Assembly (NCBI RefSeq): GCF_005886805.2
Contig: NZ_CP045429.1
Span: forward strand, 4,186,501-4,250,500
Source of the DNA: Pseudoalteromonas rubra
GTDB taxonomy: Bacteria > Pseudomonadota > Gammaproteobacteria > Enterobacterales > Alteromonadaceae
DNA length: 64,000 bases
Direction: 5' to 3'
Part shown: positions 47,979 to 56,695 of the stretch, piece after piece
Numbering within the stretch: the stretch's first letter is position 1
How the letters are laid out: each line of letters starts with the position of its first letter
Position numbers and translations under genes: made by a program
The notes under the pieces: generated by a model
The model's database searches: none
Told to the model about the DNA's origin: nothing
What the model saw: only the letters and a program-made list of their open reading frames with translations

Positions 47979-48683
47979 ATGAATAAATCCCGCTTCAAAC
48001 CCATCCGAAAATTCCATAAGCTGACAGGCTACCTGCTGGCATTACAGATCTTTGCCTGGCTGCTCGGTGGTCTGGTCATGAGTGCCATACCACTGGACAT
48101 GGTACATGGTAAGCACCTGGCCAAACGTGCGCTGGATAACCCGTTTAGCCAGACTGATTACCGCGCCGACCTTAATCACCTGGCACACTCTGTTAAAGGT
48201 TTTAACACACTGACATTTAGTCACTTTCTAGATCAACCCATGATCATTGCCAGTGGTGAAGAACGCGCCTATTTCACCGCCACAGGAGCGCCGTTTCCTG
48301 CCCCCACCGAAGCGCAGATCCGTGCTAATGCACAGGCCCACTTTCTCGGTGACAGCCCCGTCGGCTCTGCACAGTTGCTCACTACAGGTCCCCGGGAAGT
48401 GCAATATCGCCCTCACATATGGCAGGTCACCTTTGCCGACACACTCAGCACAACCCTGTACCTGGATGCTCTTAGCGGTCAGGTGATCACGGTCAGAAGC
48501 ACCTTGTGGCGCATTTTCGACTTTTTTTGGATGTTACACATCATGGATTATGACGAGCGGGATGATTTCAACAACCCTTTGCTGATCACCTTTGCAGCCT
48601 GTAGTGTCGCGTTTTGCCTCAGTGGTATGGTGCTGTTGTTGCAATCCCCTCCCTGGCGCAGGCGCCGCCAACACGCCCGTTAA
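47979..48683 (+). CDS. PepSY-type membrane protein
   Basis: 234 residues. N-terminal helix after KFHKLTGYLLALQIFAWLLGGLVMS, a periplasmic PepSY-like domain (about 65-175, TLYLDALSGQVITV), and two more helices (about 177-223) before a basic tail. Resembles short PepSY_TM proteins found near iron and copper uptake systems. No heme-ligand pair can be assigned with certainty, although two histidines (RKFHKLTG, MLHIMDY) sit at the helix ends. Stand-alone. Confidence 0.75.
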   Translation: MNKSRFKPIRKFHKLTGYLLALQIFAWLLGGLVMSAIPLDMVHGKHLAKRALDNPFSQTDYRADLNHLAHSVKGFNTLTFSHFLDQPMIIASGEERAYFTATGAPFPAPTEAQIRANAQAHFLGDSPVGSAQLLTTGPREVQYRPHIWQVTFADTLSTTLYLDALSGQVITVRSTLWRIFDFFWMLHIMDYDERDDFNNPLLITFAACSVAFCLSGMVLLLQSPPWRRRRQHAR

Positions 48684-48980
48684 GCGTCCTGTATAACATC
48701 TGACCGGGGCCGGACAAAGAGTATGCGAAAGCGCGCTCGCCTCTGACTCCTGCCTGCCGGTCGTGTCATGTTGTCGCTTTATTCTTGCCTTAGCTGGCTC
48801 TGTTAAGCTTTAATGACAACTTACAGTAAACGCACTAATTTATTGGGTTTCATTTTGGCTGAATTGTATGGATACACACCAATTGACACCTGCGCTTACT
48901 TTAACTTGCACCTTTGTTATAAAGGAAATAACACCCAGAGGTGATGTAGCAATTTAATAAAAGTAAAACGGAATTCGAAG
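48684..48980. other. Intergenic stretch upstream of the LysR gene
   Basis: 297 bases. I see no gene or riboswitch; A+T content rises toward the right. GTATGGATAC (about 48867-48876) is a small palindrome resembling half of the operator at 49976-50003, possibly an autoregulatory site. Confidence 0.3.
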
Positions 48981-49898
48981 ATGTGCAGTTATGTATCGGA
49001 TAACCAAGCGAAGCTCAGTATCTGGCTTCAGTCTTTTTATCATATTGCGCTCAGTGGTAGCTTTTCCAAAGCTGCAAAAAAGTTAGGCCAATCGCGCAGT
49101 ACCCTAACAAATCATGTGTTTGAACTTGAGTCCTTGTATTCCGTTCGGCTTATCAACAGAACCACAAGAAGCTTTTCCCTGAGCCGTGAAGGCGATGCCC
49201 TATTTGAGCAATGCAAACGGCTCAATCTGGCCATTTCAGAAAGTCACGAAATGCTCCGTGATTTTTCACAAAACAGCGAAGGGCTACTCAGAGTTAAAAT
49301 CCCCAGCGTCCTCGATAACAAAGTCTTTCATGCCCTCCTCAGTCAATATAAAAAAAGCCACCCCAACGTCATTTTAGATATTATGGTCGACAACAACCTG
49401 GGAGACCTGGTCGCAGAAAAAGTGGATGTTGCTTTACACCTGGGAGAGTTACCCGACAGCAACTATATTTGCAAACGCCTTACGACATTTAATACTTATG
49501 TTGTTGCCAGTAAAGAGTACTGGCGCAGCCACCCAAAACCCAGTCATCCAAGTGAGTTAATTAATCACCCGTGTATTCGCTATCGCCACTGTAAAACCGG
49601 TAATAAGTGGAGTTTCAGTGATATTGGAAAGCAGTTTTTAGTTGATATAGGGACGTCCCATATCTGTGACAGTGATGAAATGCTGATCTCTTTCGCACTA
49701 GACGGCTCAGGTATTGCCACCGCGTTAGACTTTACATCGAAGCAATACATTGAAGACGGGACGTTAGAGACATGTCTTGAGGAGTGGACACACGAAGTGC
49801 AGCTCAATGCCTTGTTGCAGCACAGAGACAATATGTCGAGCCGCGTAAGAAACTTCATCGATGCACTTATCACACTGATCCCGAGTCTAAATACTTAA
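48981..49898 (+). CDS. LysR-family regulator of the adjacent biosynthetic operon
   Basis: 305 residues. The N-terminal helix-turn-helix (HIALSGSFSKAAKKLGQSRS) is the LysR signature, followed by a standard substrate-binding domain; the LPDSNYICKRL-type stretch is common in the CrgA/DmlR-like branch. It reads in the same direction as the operon and is 257 bases upstream of it, with the palindrome at 49976-50003 between. It is A+T-richer than neighbouring housekeeping genes. Control of the operon is inferred from position. Confidence 0.87.
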   Translation: MCSYVSDNQAKLSIWLQSFYHIALSGSFSKAAKKLGQSRSTLTNHVFELESLYSVRLINRTTRSFSLSREGDALFEQCKRLNLAISESHEMLRDFSQNSEGLLRVKIPSVLDNKVFHALLSQYKKSHPNVILDIMVDNNLGDLVAEKVDVALHLGELPDSNYICKRLTTFNTYVVASKEYWRSHPKPSHPSELINHPCIRYRHCKTGNKWSFSDIGKQFLVDIGTSHICDSDEMLISFALDGSGIATALDFTSKQYIEDGTLETCLEEWTHEVQLNALLQHRDNMSSRVRNFIDALITLIPSLNT

Positions 49899-49975
49899 CC
49901 GGCCAGGAGTGATAATTATATCACTCCGCAACATGATTATTTTTTTCTCTTTATAACACAAAAATTTAACACAAG

Positions 49976-50003
49976 ATGATATACTATATCAGCGGTATAT
50001 CAT
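49976..50003. promoter_or_regulatory. 28-bp palindrome before the biosynthetic operon
   Basis: ATGATATAC (49976-49984) and GTATATCAT (49995-50003) are perfect nine-base inverted arms around ten bases. The inner ATAC-N10-GTAT has the spacing of LysR-type T-N11-A boxes. It lies 73 bases after the LysR stop and 152 before the first operon gene, where an activator could sit. Confidence 0.65.
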
Positions 50004-50155
50004 GCCTCCTCGCCTTTTCTTGTCTGTACATATATTCCACTGATTGTTCCACTTAGTAACATCTGATGTATGAGATTCTGAACATTACTTCAAGTACCCT
50101 TAACCTCAACATACAAGCTCATAATTGAGAATTAACATCATTGGAGGTTAAGGCA

Positions 50156-51199
50156 ATGAGTATCAGCGCAGTTCCAAAAGGACGAGGATTGGAACTTAAC
50201 TTCAGCAAAGGGTTGACCAGTTCAAATGCCGTGCACAGTTATTTGCAAAGCAACTTGAGCAATTATGATCAAGAAATAGAGCCTTACGTTATTAGTGAAA
50301 TTGCAAAGCACGTAATACGGCAAAAACTATTTGAAAATCAGTCTATCTTACAAAAAGTGGAAAACTTTGCTGAAGACAATGAATATGACTGGATAATCTT
50401 TAACAACTGTTTTGATACATCAGGTATACCATCGACGCCTTGCAATGATAATCCACCTGAACATAAAACATGGAAAATGCCAGCGGCAACATTAATGGGA
50501 TTAATTTCTCTAACTGGACACAAAGTTGCCAGTTATAAAGGTGAAATGAATGGGCGTTTAGCCCACATGGTGATGCCAGCAAAAAATAACCCGTTATATC
50601 AAAGCCGCTCAACAAAACAGCTCAAACCACACACCGAAGTGGTGAATGGGCTTTGGCCTGAAGAAATAAAAACCAATACAGACAAGCACTGTATTGCACC
50701 CGACATATTTGGTCTGGCCAGCATCAGGAACCCAACCAATTGCGCTACACGGGTTTGGTATTTGCAAGATCTGTTGGATAGCCTGCCCTACTCAACCATT
50801 CGCAATTTAATGCGGCCCGAATTTAGAACCACCAGCCAGTCTAGCTTCGACATTAACTATGTAAACGAAGGGGTGAGCGTCATCGCGGAAATCAATGGCA
50901 AGCTCAACATTCGCTTTAGCTATAGCAAGCTGGAAGGGTTAACGCCACGTGCCAAATCCGCACTGACGGAACTCAAGGCATACCTTGATGATGAGCGTAC
51001 CGTCACACGTCTCGTGCTCAAACCAGGACAAGTCCTCATTCTCAATAACAGAACACTCCTGCATGGCAGAGACAACCTCACCAACCACGCCCTGTACGAT
51101 GGCAATGACAGGTGGCTAATCCGAATGTATGGGTTTAGTTATGATGGCTGGAGAAAACTGCCGAAAAATGAACGCCTTCAACATGTAGCAACCGTATAA
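50156..51199 (+). CDS. Clavaminate-synthase-like Fe(II)/2-oxoglutarate oxygenase
   Basis: 347-residue double-stranded beta-helix oxygenase of the TauD/CAS group that includes amino acid beta-hydroxylases such as AsnO and VioC. The facial triad is visible: H159 and E161 in KPHTEVVNG (the HxE form used by clavaminate synthase and its relatives) and H303 in LLHGRDNL. R319 or R323 (DRWLIRMYG) would hold 2-oxoglutarate. The ATG at 50156 has GGAGG eight bases upstream. First gene of the operon; 20 of 60 bases in 50281-50340 are G+C, well below the ilv and cys genes, hinting at transfer. Hydroxylation of a free amino acid is the leading guess; the substrate is unknown. Confidence 0.82.
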   Translation: MSISAVPKGRGLELNFSKGLTSSNAVHSYLQSNLSNYDQEIEPYVISEIAKHVIRQKLFENQSILQKVENFAEDNEYDWIIFNNCFDTSGIPSTPCNDNPPEHKTWKMPAATLMGLISLTGHKVASYKGEMNGRLAHMVMPAKNNPLYQSRSTKQLKPHTEVVNGLWPEEIKTNTDKHCIAPDIFGLASIRNPTNCATRVWYLQDLLDSLPYSTIRNLMRPEFRTTSQSSFDINYVNEGVSVIAEINGKLNIRFSYSKLEGLTPRAKSALTELKAYLDDERTVTRLVLKPGQVLILNNRTLLHGRDNLTNHALYDGNDRWLIRMYGFSYDGWRKLPKNERLQHVATV

Positions 51200-51221
51200 A
51201 AAGAGAAGAAAAGGGAAAAAA

Positions 51222-52442
51222 ATGATTTCACCGTTAGTAGGAAGTGATAGGTACTTTGCCAAAAATGATGCACCTATTTTATTTAAAAAGGCAAAGAACT
51301 ACACAGTGACAGACCAGAATGGCAACCAGTATATCGACTTCATTCTGGGCCTGGGACCCGTCATATTAGGCCATTCTGATGAAGAGTTTGTGCGCAGAGT
51401 ATCAGAACAACTGAGCAATGGCCTGTCATTTCCTGGTTTTGCCGATGTGCATAGCGAACTTGCCAAAGTGTATGAAGCCCAGTATCAGGATATGCGAGTT
51501 GTTACCCTATTCAAAACCAGTTCAGAAGCCGTAACCGCAGCAATGCGCTGCGCCATGCTGGAAACAGGTCGCAGTAAATTCATCCGTTGTGGTTTCTTAG
51601 GATGGCACGACAGCCAGATTGCCAACACACCAAGCTGGCACGAATGGCCAGGCAGTGAAAAGCGCGAAGCACTGAGATTCTCACAAGGTATGCGCGGGAT
51701 TGATGGTGAGCAGGGCGTATTTAACTGGACTGATGGTGATATCGCGAGCCTGACAGCACTGTTGAGCGAACACGGCGACACCACAGCCGCCTTTGCCATT
51801 GATGTCTACCAGCTGGCATTCATGACCACTGAAACATTACAACAGGCAACCGCGCTGTGTCGTCAATATGGCATAAAAATCATCATCGACGAAACCAAAA
51901 CCGCCGGCAGAACAAACCCGGCAGGCATGCTTGATACGCAAGCGATCCCGGCAGATTACATCATCCTTGGTAAAGCCGTGGGCAATGGATTACCACTGGC
52001 GGTGCTGCTCGGCAAGCCAGAGCACATCAAAATTTATCAAAGCGCGAGGATTGGCGGTACCCACACTAAAGAAGTCCTGTCAGCGCACGCCGGGATCATA
52101 GTCGCAGACATAATGCAGCAACGAGAAGGCTATGCGCGCCTGCCGCTCATCTGCCAAAAGATTGTTGCAACCATCAATGCCGCCATCACCCACTCGGCCA
52201 CAACCGAGTTACTCAGCGCAACCAGCTTATTAAACGACACCCTGTTTGATCTGCGCTTTTCAGACCCTATGCTGAACAACTTTGCGGCCAGAGAGCAGCT
52301 GAAACAGACCATGATCGCTGAGGGTATTTTCATGCTGCAGGGACACAACTCATTCGTGTGTTTAGCCCATGAGCAAATCGATTTTAGCCAACTGGAAGAC
52401 AAGTTAACCACCTCGCTGCGTAACTGGTCAACACAACTGTAA
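51222..52442 (+). CDS. Class III PLP aminotransferase (GSA-aminomutase-like)
   Basis: 406 residues, fold type I. K251 in ILGKAVGNGLP is the PLP lysine and D223 in IIIDETKTAGR pairs with the pyridine nitrogen. The N-terminal DQNGNQYIDFILGLGPVILGH and the SSEAV loop (usually GTEA) fit glutamate-1-semialdehyde aminomutase-like enzymes that work in secondary metabolism. It starts 22 bases after the oxygenase, so may transaminate its product. Not hemL itself: the motifs differ and the context is wrong. Confidence 0.82.
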   Translation: MISPLVGSDRYFAKNDAPILFKKAKNYTVTDQNGNQYIDFILGLGPVILGHSDEEFVRRVSEQLSNGLSFPGFADVHSELAKVYEAQYQDMRVVTLFKTSSEAVTAAMRCAMLETGRSKFIRCGFLGWHDSQIANTPSWHEWPGSEKREALRFSQGMRGIDGEQGVFNWTDGDIASLTALLSEHGDTTAAFAIDVYQLAFMTTETLQQATALCRQYGIKIIIDETKTAGRTNPAGMLDTQAIPADYIILGKAVGNGLPLAVLLGKPEHIKIYQSARIGGTHTKEVLSAHAGIIVADIMQQREGYARLPLICQKIVATINAAITHSATTELLSATSLLNDTLFDLRFSDPMLNNFAAREQLKQTMIAEGIFMLQGHNSFVCLAHEQIDFSQLEDKLTTSLRNWSTQL

Positions 52443-52460
52443 GCATACCAAGGACGACTC

Positions 52461-53036
52461 ATGAACAAAGAAAATACAATCAAAGAACTACAGGGTTTGT
52501 TAGAAAACTACGCGACGACATGCGAGATAGAGGCACAGTATCGGGAGCATATGTTGTCATTCCTGAAAAGCAGTGACGACCCCATTTACAGTAGCAATCA
52601 GGCAGGGCACTTTACCGCTTCTGCCTGGGTCTTGTCTCATGATCGCCAGCACGTGTTGCTCACTCAGCATGCCAAAATTGGCAAGTGGTTTCAGCTTGGT
52701 GGCCACATTGAGCCAGAAGACAGCTCTTTTATTGATGCCTGCTTGCGAGAAGCAACCGAAGAAAGCGGCATCACCTCACTGTCATCAGCAAACACCTTTG
52801 TGCTCGACATCGATATTCACGATATCCCGGAATACAAAGGAATACCGCAGCATCCGCACTATGATGTGACCTGCTACTTTGTTGCCCCGGCGCAGGCAAA
52901 AGCGATTAAAAATGCGGAATCAACACAGTTGCAATGGATACCGCTAGAGCAAGTAAAAGCACTCACCGACGACCCGGCGATCCACAGAATGGTCGAGAAA
53001 ACACTCGAATTAGAGACCTATAAAGACCATGCTTAA
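52461..53036 (+). CDS. NUDIX hydrolase
   Basis: 191 residues. The NUDIX box lies at 80-104 (GGHIEPEDSSFIDACLREATEESGI), in the GGHxxPxD...REAxEESG variant of the family. These enzymes cleave X-linked nucleoside diphosphates. A helical N-terminal extension of about 45 residues precedes the fold. 18 bases after the aminotransferase; overlaps the transporter gene by eight bases. In this pathway it might free a pyrophosphate-linked intermediate or remove a waste nucleotide. Confidence 0.85.
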   Translation: MNKENTIKELQGLLENYATTCEIEAQYREHMLSFLKSSDDPIYSSNQAGHFTASAWVLSHDRQHVLLTQHAKIGKWFQLGGHIEPEDSSFIDACLREATEESGITSLSSANTFVLDIDIHDIPEYKGIPQHPHYDVTCYFVAPAQAKAIKNAESTQLQWIPLEQVKALTDDPAIHRMVEKTLELETYKDHA

Positions 53037-53874
53037 ATACCATTTAAAAGGTATATCCGCAAACGTCATTTGGGGTTCTCTGCCTTTATATTTTTATTTC
53101 TCTGGCGAGTATCCCCCGCTTTTCTTCTTGCTGGCACAAATTATCAGCACCTTTATATTGCTGGGTCTGTACCTAAAGTTAATGAGAGCAGAGGAAACGC
53201 AGCGCTTTAGCTTAAAGCTAAACCTAATCCCCGCATTATTATTAATGCTGAATTGGGGTGGGTATGCCGTAGCAATAAAATCAGGTTATGTAATTGAGGC
53301 AAGTTACGCCTATCTTTTACTGCCGATTTTATTGCTGTCAGTGAGTATTTTTAGCGGCGAGAGTAATCAGAAAAAGGATTGGTTCTTTTTCTCGCTCTCC
53401 CTCTTTATCGTTTTTCTTGAGTTCTATATTAGCGGCAACTTTCCATTTATAGGTCTGCTGATCTCCGTGCCATTTGTGTTGTATTTACTGTGGCATAAGA
53501 AGCACAACCTTGATCCATTAACAGGGCTATTTAATGAAACCAAAGCGATGCTGCCGCTGTGTTGTTTATTGTGGTTTTTCATTGATTTTGGATTTATAGA
53601 AAGTGTGAAATTAAATGACTGGGCAATGCTATTAATGCTGGGCTTCATTACCCTTTTACCACTCACACTGTTTGTGAGTGCAAGTAAAAAAGTGAGCTTT
53701 AATGTGTTGTCTTTATATCAGATTATGTCTCCTATTTTAGGCATGATCATCGGGTTTCATTTATACCACCAGGACATAAGCACTTATAAATTTATCCTGT
53801 ACTCATCACTGGCTTTGACCTTGATCGTGTACAACATGACAAATCAAATTGGGACAAAAAATGAATCTTACTGA
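53029..53874 (+). CDS. EamA/RarD-like membrane transporter
   Basis: 281-residue protein with about ten hydrophobic helices, beginning KGISANVIWGSLPLYFYF, which is RarD/DMT-like. EamA proteins mostly export amino acids and metabolites. The gene is visibly A+T-rich. It overlaps both neighbours (NUDIX by eight bases, phosphatase by 14), fixing it in the operon. Could export the product or an intermediate, or import a precursor. Confidence 0.8.
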   Translation: MLKYHLKGISANVIWGSLPLYFYFSGEYPPLFFLLAQIISTFILLGLYLKLMRAEETQRFSLKLNLIPALLLMLNWGGYAVAIKSGYVIEASYAYLLLPILLLSVSIFSGESNQKKDWFFFSLSLFIVFLEFYISGNFPFIGLLISVPFVLYLLWHKKHNLDPLTGLFNETKAMLPLCCLLWFFIDFGFIESVKLNDWAMLLMLGFITLLPLTLFVSASKKVSFNVLSLYQIMSPILGMIIGFHLYHQDISTYKFILYSSLALTLIVYNMTNQIGTKNESY

Positions 53875-54667
53875 TTTACTTGATGAAGTGGTGAAAATTG
53901 CAAAGGAAGCAGCACAAATAATAGAGAAATCTAAGCTCAATGCTGAGTTCTCTATGAAAAGTGATAATACGTTTGTCAGTAAAGTGGACATTAACGTTGA
54001 GGAGTTCATTAGCCTGGCGCTTAAATCCCTTGATTACAATATCCCCGTGTTTGGCGAAGAGCTGGGTGTATCAGGGATGGAGACACAAGACACTTACTGG
54101 CTAATCGACCCCATTGACGGCACAGCCTGGTACCGATTGGGAGTGCCTATTTATGGTTCACTGATCAGCCTGATTGATAAGGGCGAACCCATATTAGGAT
54201 GTGTGGCGTTACCCGGGATCAATGAAGTGTGCTACGCAGCTAAGGGACACGGCTGTTTTATTGAAACACCTTATCAAGCGGCCACCAGAGTCACCATTAA
54301 GGATCCAGTCTCCTCAGTCAAAGAGGCGGTGATCACTGCATCGGGTATTCATGGCACCAACCTGTGGCTTGAAAATGGCAAGTATCCGTGGCGGATCGAT
54401 AACGTATTTCACGAAGCGCGACTCTTTAAACTGTCAGGTGATTGCATTCAGCATGTCCAGGTCGCCTGCGGCCGAGTCGATGCAGCCATCGATACCATCA
54501 TGAAGCCGTGGGACAGCGCCGCACTGATTGTGTGTTTGCAAGAAGCCGGTGCTGTGGTCATGGACTTACACGGCAATCAGGATCAGTTATTAAAACGCGA
54601 CTCTCTGTTGTCAGCGGCTTCCCTGCCCCTGGCACAAGAACTATTAGAAAAACTTTCATATCAATAA
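53861..54667 (+). CDS. Inositol monophosphatase-family phosphatase
   Basis: 268 residues. Metal-binding motifs are E66/E67 in FGEELG, DPIDGT (83-88), and PWDSAALIV near the C terminus; all are intact, so an active Mg2+-dependent, Li+-sensitive phosphatase is expected. HisN, CysQ and SuhB belong here; DPIDGTAWYRLGVP is a variant of DPLDGTxNF, so substrate cannot be named. I start at ATG 53861 (LTDLLDEVVKIA), overlapping the transporter. Third phosphate-handling enzyme in the operon. Confidence 0.85.
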   Translation: MNLTDLLDEVVKIAKEAAQIIEKSKLNAEFSMKSDNTFVSKVDINVEEFISLALKSLDYNIPVFGEELGVSGMETQDTYWLIDPIDGTAWYRLGVPIYGSLISLIDKGEPILGCVALPGINEVCYAAKGHGCFIETPYQAATRVTIKDPVSSVKEAVITASGIHGTNLWLENGKYPWRIDNVFHEARLFKLSGDCIQHVQVACGRVDAAIDTIMKPWDSAALIVCLQEAGAVVMDLHGNQDQLLKRDSLLSAASLPLAQELLEKLSYQ

Positions 54668-54751
54668 GCGAAAAGCAGCGCGGACAGTGTGTCCAGCGCT
54701 GCCATCCCAGATCATAAAACATAACAAAAAACTCTTAGAGACGAGGTTGGA

Positions 54752-55243
54752 ATGAACAAGGAAATTTTAGAACTAGCGCAACAGCAACAATGGACTCAGC
54801 TAACCACACTTTTGCAAGCAGACAACGTAGCGGTCAATGTGCAAGACGAAAAAGGCTACTCCCCCTTACATTATGCGGCGATTCAGGGGCAGTGTGAGGT
54901 CATCGATGCCCTGGTCGCCAAGGGCTGCGCGCTTGAGACGGCGACAGGCAACGGCAGTACCGCACTGCATAAAGCTGCTACCTTTGGTCAGCTTGATGCC
55001 ATCCATACCTTACTCACGCTAGGCGCCGATTTAGAAGCCAGAACCAACAACCCGGATGTGCCTTCTTTTAGTGCACGTACCCCTTTGCATGAAGCCGCAG
55101 TCGAAGGCCATGCCGACGCAGTCACGCTGTTACTTTCACTTGGCGCTGATCAAAACGCCCTGACAGACGCACAGGAAACCGCGCTTGACCTGGCCGTATA
55201 TTATAAACATACCGACGCCACAGCGGCCTTGTCGCGTTCTTAA
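54752..55243 (+). CDS. Ankyrin-repeat protein
   Basis: 163-residue soluble protein made of about four ankyrin repeats (GYSPLHYAAIQGQCEVIDALVAKG; GSTALHKAATFGQLDAIHTLLTLG; RTPLHEAAVEGHADAVTLLLSLG; a weaker last one). No signal peptide. The 84-base gap before it holds a GC-rich hairpin at 54675-54702. Ankyrin proteins bind partners; here it may scaffold pathway enzymes or protect the host from the product. Confidence 0.85.
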   Translation: MNKEILELAQQQQWTQLTTLLQADNVAVNVQDEKGYSPLHYAAIQGQCEVIDALVAKGCALETATGNGSTALHKAATFGQLDAIHTLLTLGADLEARTNNPDVPSFSARTPLHEAAVEGHADAVTLLLSLGADQNALTDAQETALDLAVYYKHTDATAALSRS

Positions 55244-55260
55244 TTTAAAGTGAACGCATT

Positions 55261-56040
55261 ATGCTTACAGAAATAAAAGCCAGACATTGGCTGTTTGACA
55301 TTGACGGCACAATCGCCTTTAACAACCAACCCGTCAGTACGGCGTTGACCGACGCCCTGGTCGAATTAAGTGATGACAGCGACGTGATCTTCGCCACAGC
55401 CAGGCCGTTTCGGGATGTGTTACAGGTGCTGCCAACCGAGCTACGCAACAATACTATCTCTTGTACCAATGGGGCTTTGCTATTTAAGCAGCACAAAGTT
55501 TACGCTGAACAACATTTCACTAAGAACACCAGCATCCGATTGATACATTTGCTCGAGGATCTGGATGCGCCCTATATTCTGGATTGTGCGCAGGGGTTTT
55601 ACCTGAGTCGCACCAGCCACCCCTTTTTTGAGTACACCCAGGGGAGTTACAAAGCACCCAAAATCTCCCAGCAAGCGGCGTTGGCCCAGGGTATCAATAA
55701 AATTCAGGTGTTTGATACCCAGCTCATTGAACTGTTGAACAGAGATGCTGAGCAACTTGGGATCACGGTCTACCCTTATGCTGACGTCGACTTTTTTGAT
55801 ATCTCTCCAACCGGGTGTTGTAAATCCAACCTGTTTCAGCAACTCGATATCGATCCCCTTAATAGTATCGCCTTTGGCAATGATTCAAACGACCTGCACC
55901 TGATCAAACAAGCACATGTGGGCGTCTGCATCGGGTCGCACCCGCAACTCAACCAGGCAGCTGACCTGACGCTTAACCAGACCTGCCCGGAGCAAGCATT
56001 AATTAACATCATCAGGGAGAGAGCTTTTGAAAACCTATAA
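55261..56040 (+). CDS. HAD phosphatase, Cof/IIB type
   Basis: 259 residues. HAD motif I is LFDIDGTI (two Asp), motif II FATARP, and motif IV FGNDSNDLHLI. A Cof-like cap (C2B) lies between. Enzymes of this type dephosphorylate sugar phosphates, nucleotide or flavin precursors. It follows the ankyrin gene by 17 bases; the last codons overlap the next HAD gene by 14 bases. Confidence 0.85.
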   Translation: MLTEIKARHWLFDIDGTIAFNNQPVSTALTDALVELSDDSDVIFATARPFRDVLQVLPTELRNNTISCTNGALLFKQHKVYAEQHFTKNTSIRLIHLLEDLDAPYILDCAQGFYLSRTSHPFFEYTQGSYKAPKISQQAALAQGINKIQVFDTQLIELLNRDAEQLGITVYPYADVDFFDISPTGCCKSNLFQQLDIDPLNSIAFGNDSNDLHLIKQAHVGVCIGSHPQLNQAADLTLNQTCPEQALINIIRERAFENL

Positions 56041-56695
56041 GCTAGTCACGTTTGATTTTGATGGTACCTTGTGTGACACCGCGCCTGCCATTATCAGCAC
56101 ACTTCAGCAGCTATTTCCAGGTACTGAACAGACACAGATAGACGCGCAGTTATCCGTGGGTACCCCGCTTAAATCTGTGATTGCCCAGTTACATCAGCAC
56201 CCACTGTCTGCCACTGAGCTGGATGCACTGTGCCACCAATATCGGGCACTATACAATCAGGAACACCATCAGTTGCAAGTACCATTTCCTCATGCCAGAG
56301 ACACCATCATGGCGTTCAGACAAGCCGGTGCGCAGTGCCTGATCGTCAGTAATAAGGGCGAAGCCGCACTGAATTCTTTCGTACAGCAGTACGCATTCAC
56401 GTCGCTCTTTGACGATGTGATAGGAGAGCGCGTCGGCATAGCAGGCAAGCCACAGCCAGATGTCTATGAGCAAGTGATCCGCCCGGCTTACCCTGACATT
56501 AAACCCGAGCACATATTGCATATTGGCGACACCACAGCTGATCTGGCATTTGCTCATGCCATCGGTGCCGACAGCGCCTATCTGACCCATGGCTTTGGCG
56601 ATGATGAGGCAGCCCTGGCGATGCAGCCGACCTGGTATTGCAGTCACTTCGAAGCACTTTCACAACAGTTAGCATTAGGAGGGCAGCATGTTTGA
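56027..56695 (+). CDS. HAD phosphatase, phosphoglycolate phosphatase/beta-phosphoglucomutase type
   Basis: 222 residues. Motif I TFDFDGTLCDT, motif II IVSNKG, and HIGDTTADLAFAHAIG for motif IV; helical (C1) cap. Start is TTG with AGGGAGAGAG upstream, and it overlaps both neighbours (14 bases before, eight after). Substrate not predictable. With the other HAD and the IMPase-like enzyme it makes three phosphatases in one operon. Confidence 0.85.
   Translation: MKTYKLVTFDFDGTLCDTAPAIISTLQQLFPGTEQTQIDAQLSVGTPLKSVIAQLHQHPLSATELDALCHQYRALYNQEHHQLQVPFPHARDTIMAFRQAGAQCLIVSNKGEAALNSFVQQYAFTSLFDDVIGERVGIAGKPQPDVYEQVIRPAYPDIKPEHILHIGDTTADLAFAHAIGADSAYLTHGFGDDEAALAMQPTWYCSHFEALSQQLALGGQHV

Noticed and set aside
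51222..52442. Glutamate-1-semialdehyde aminomutase (hemL)
   Set aside because: The SSEAV loop, length and operon context do not fit the heme enzyme.
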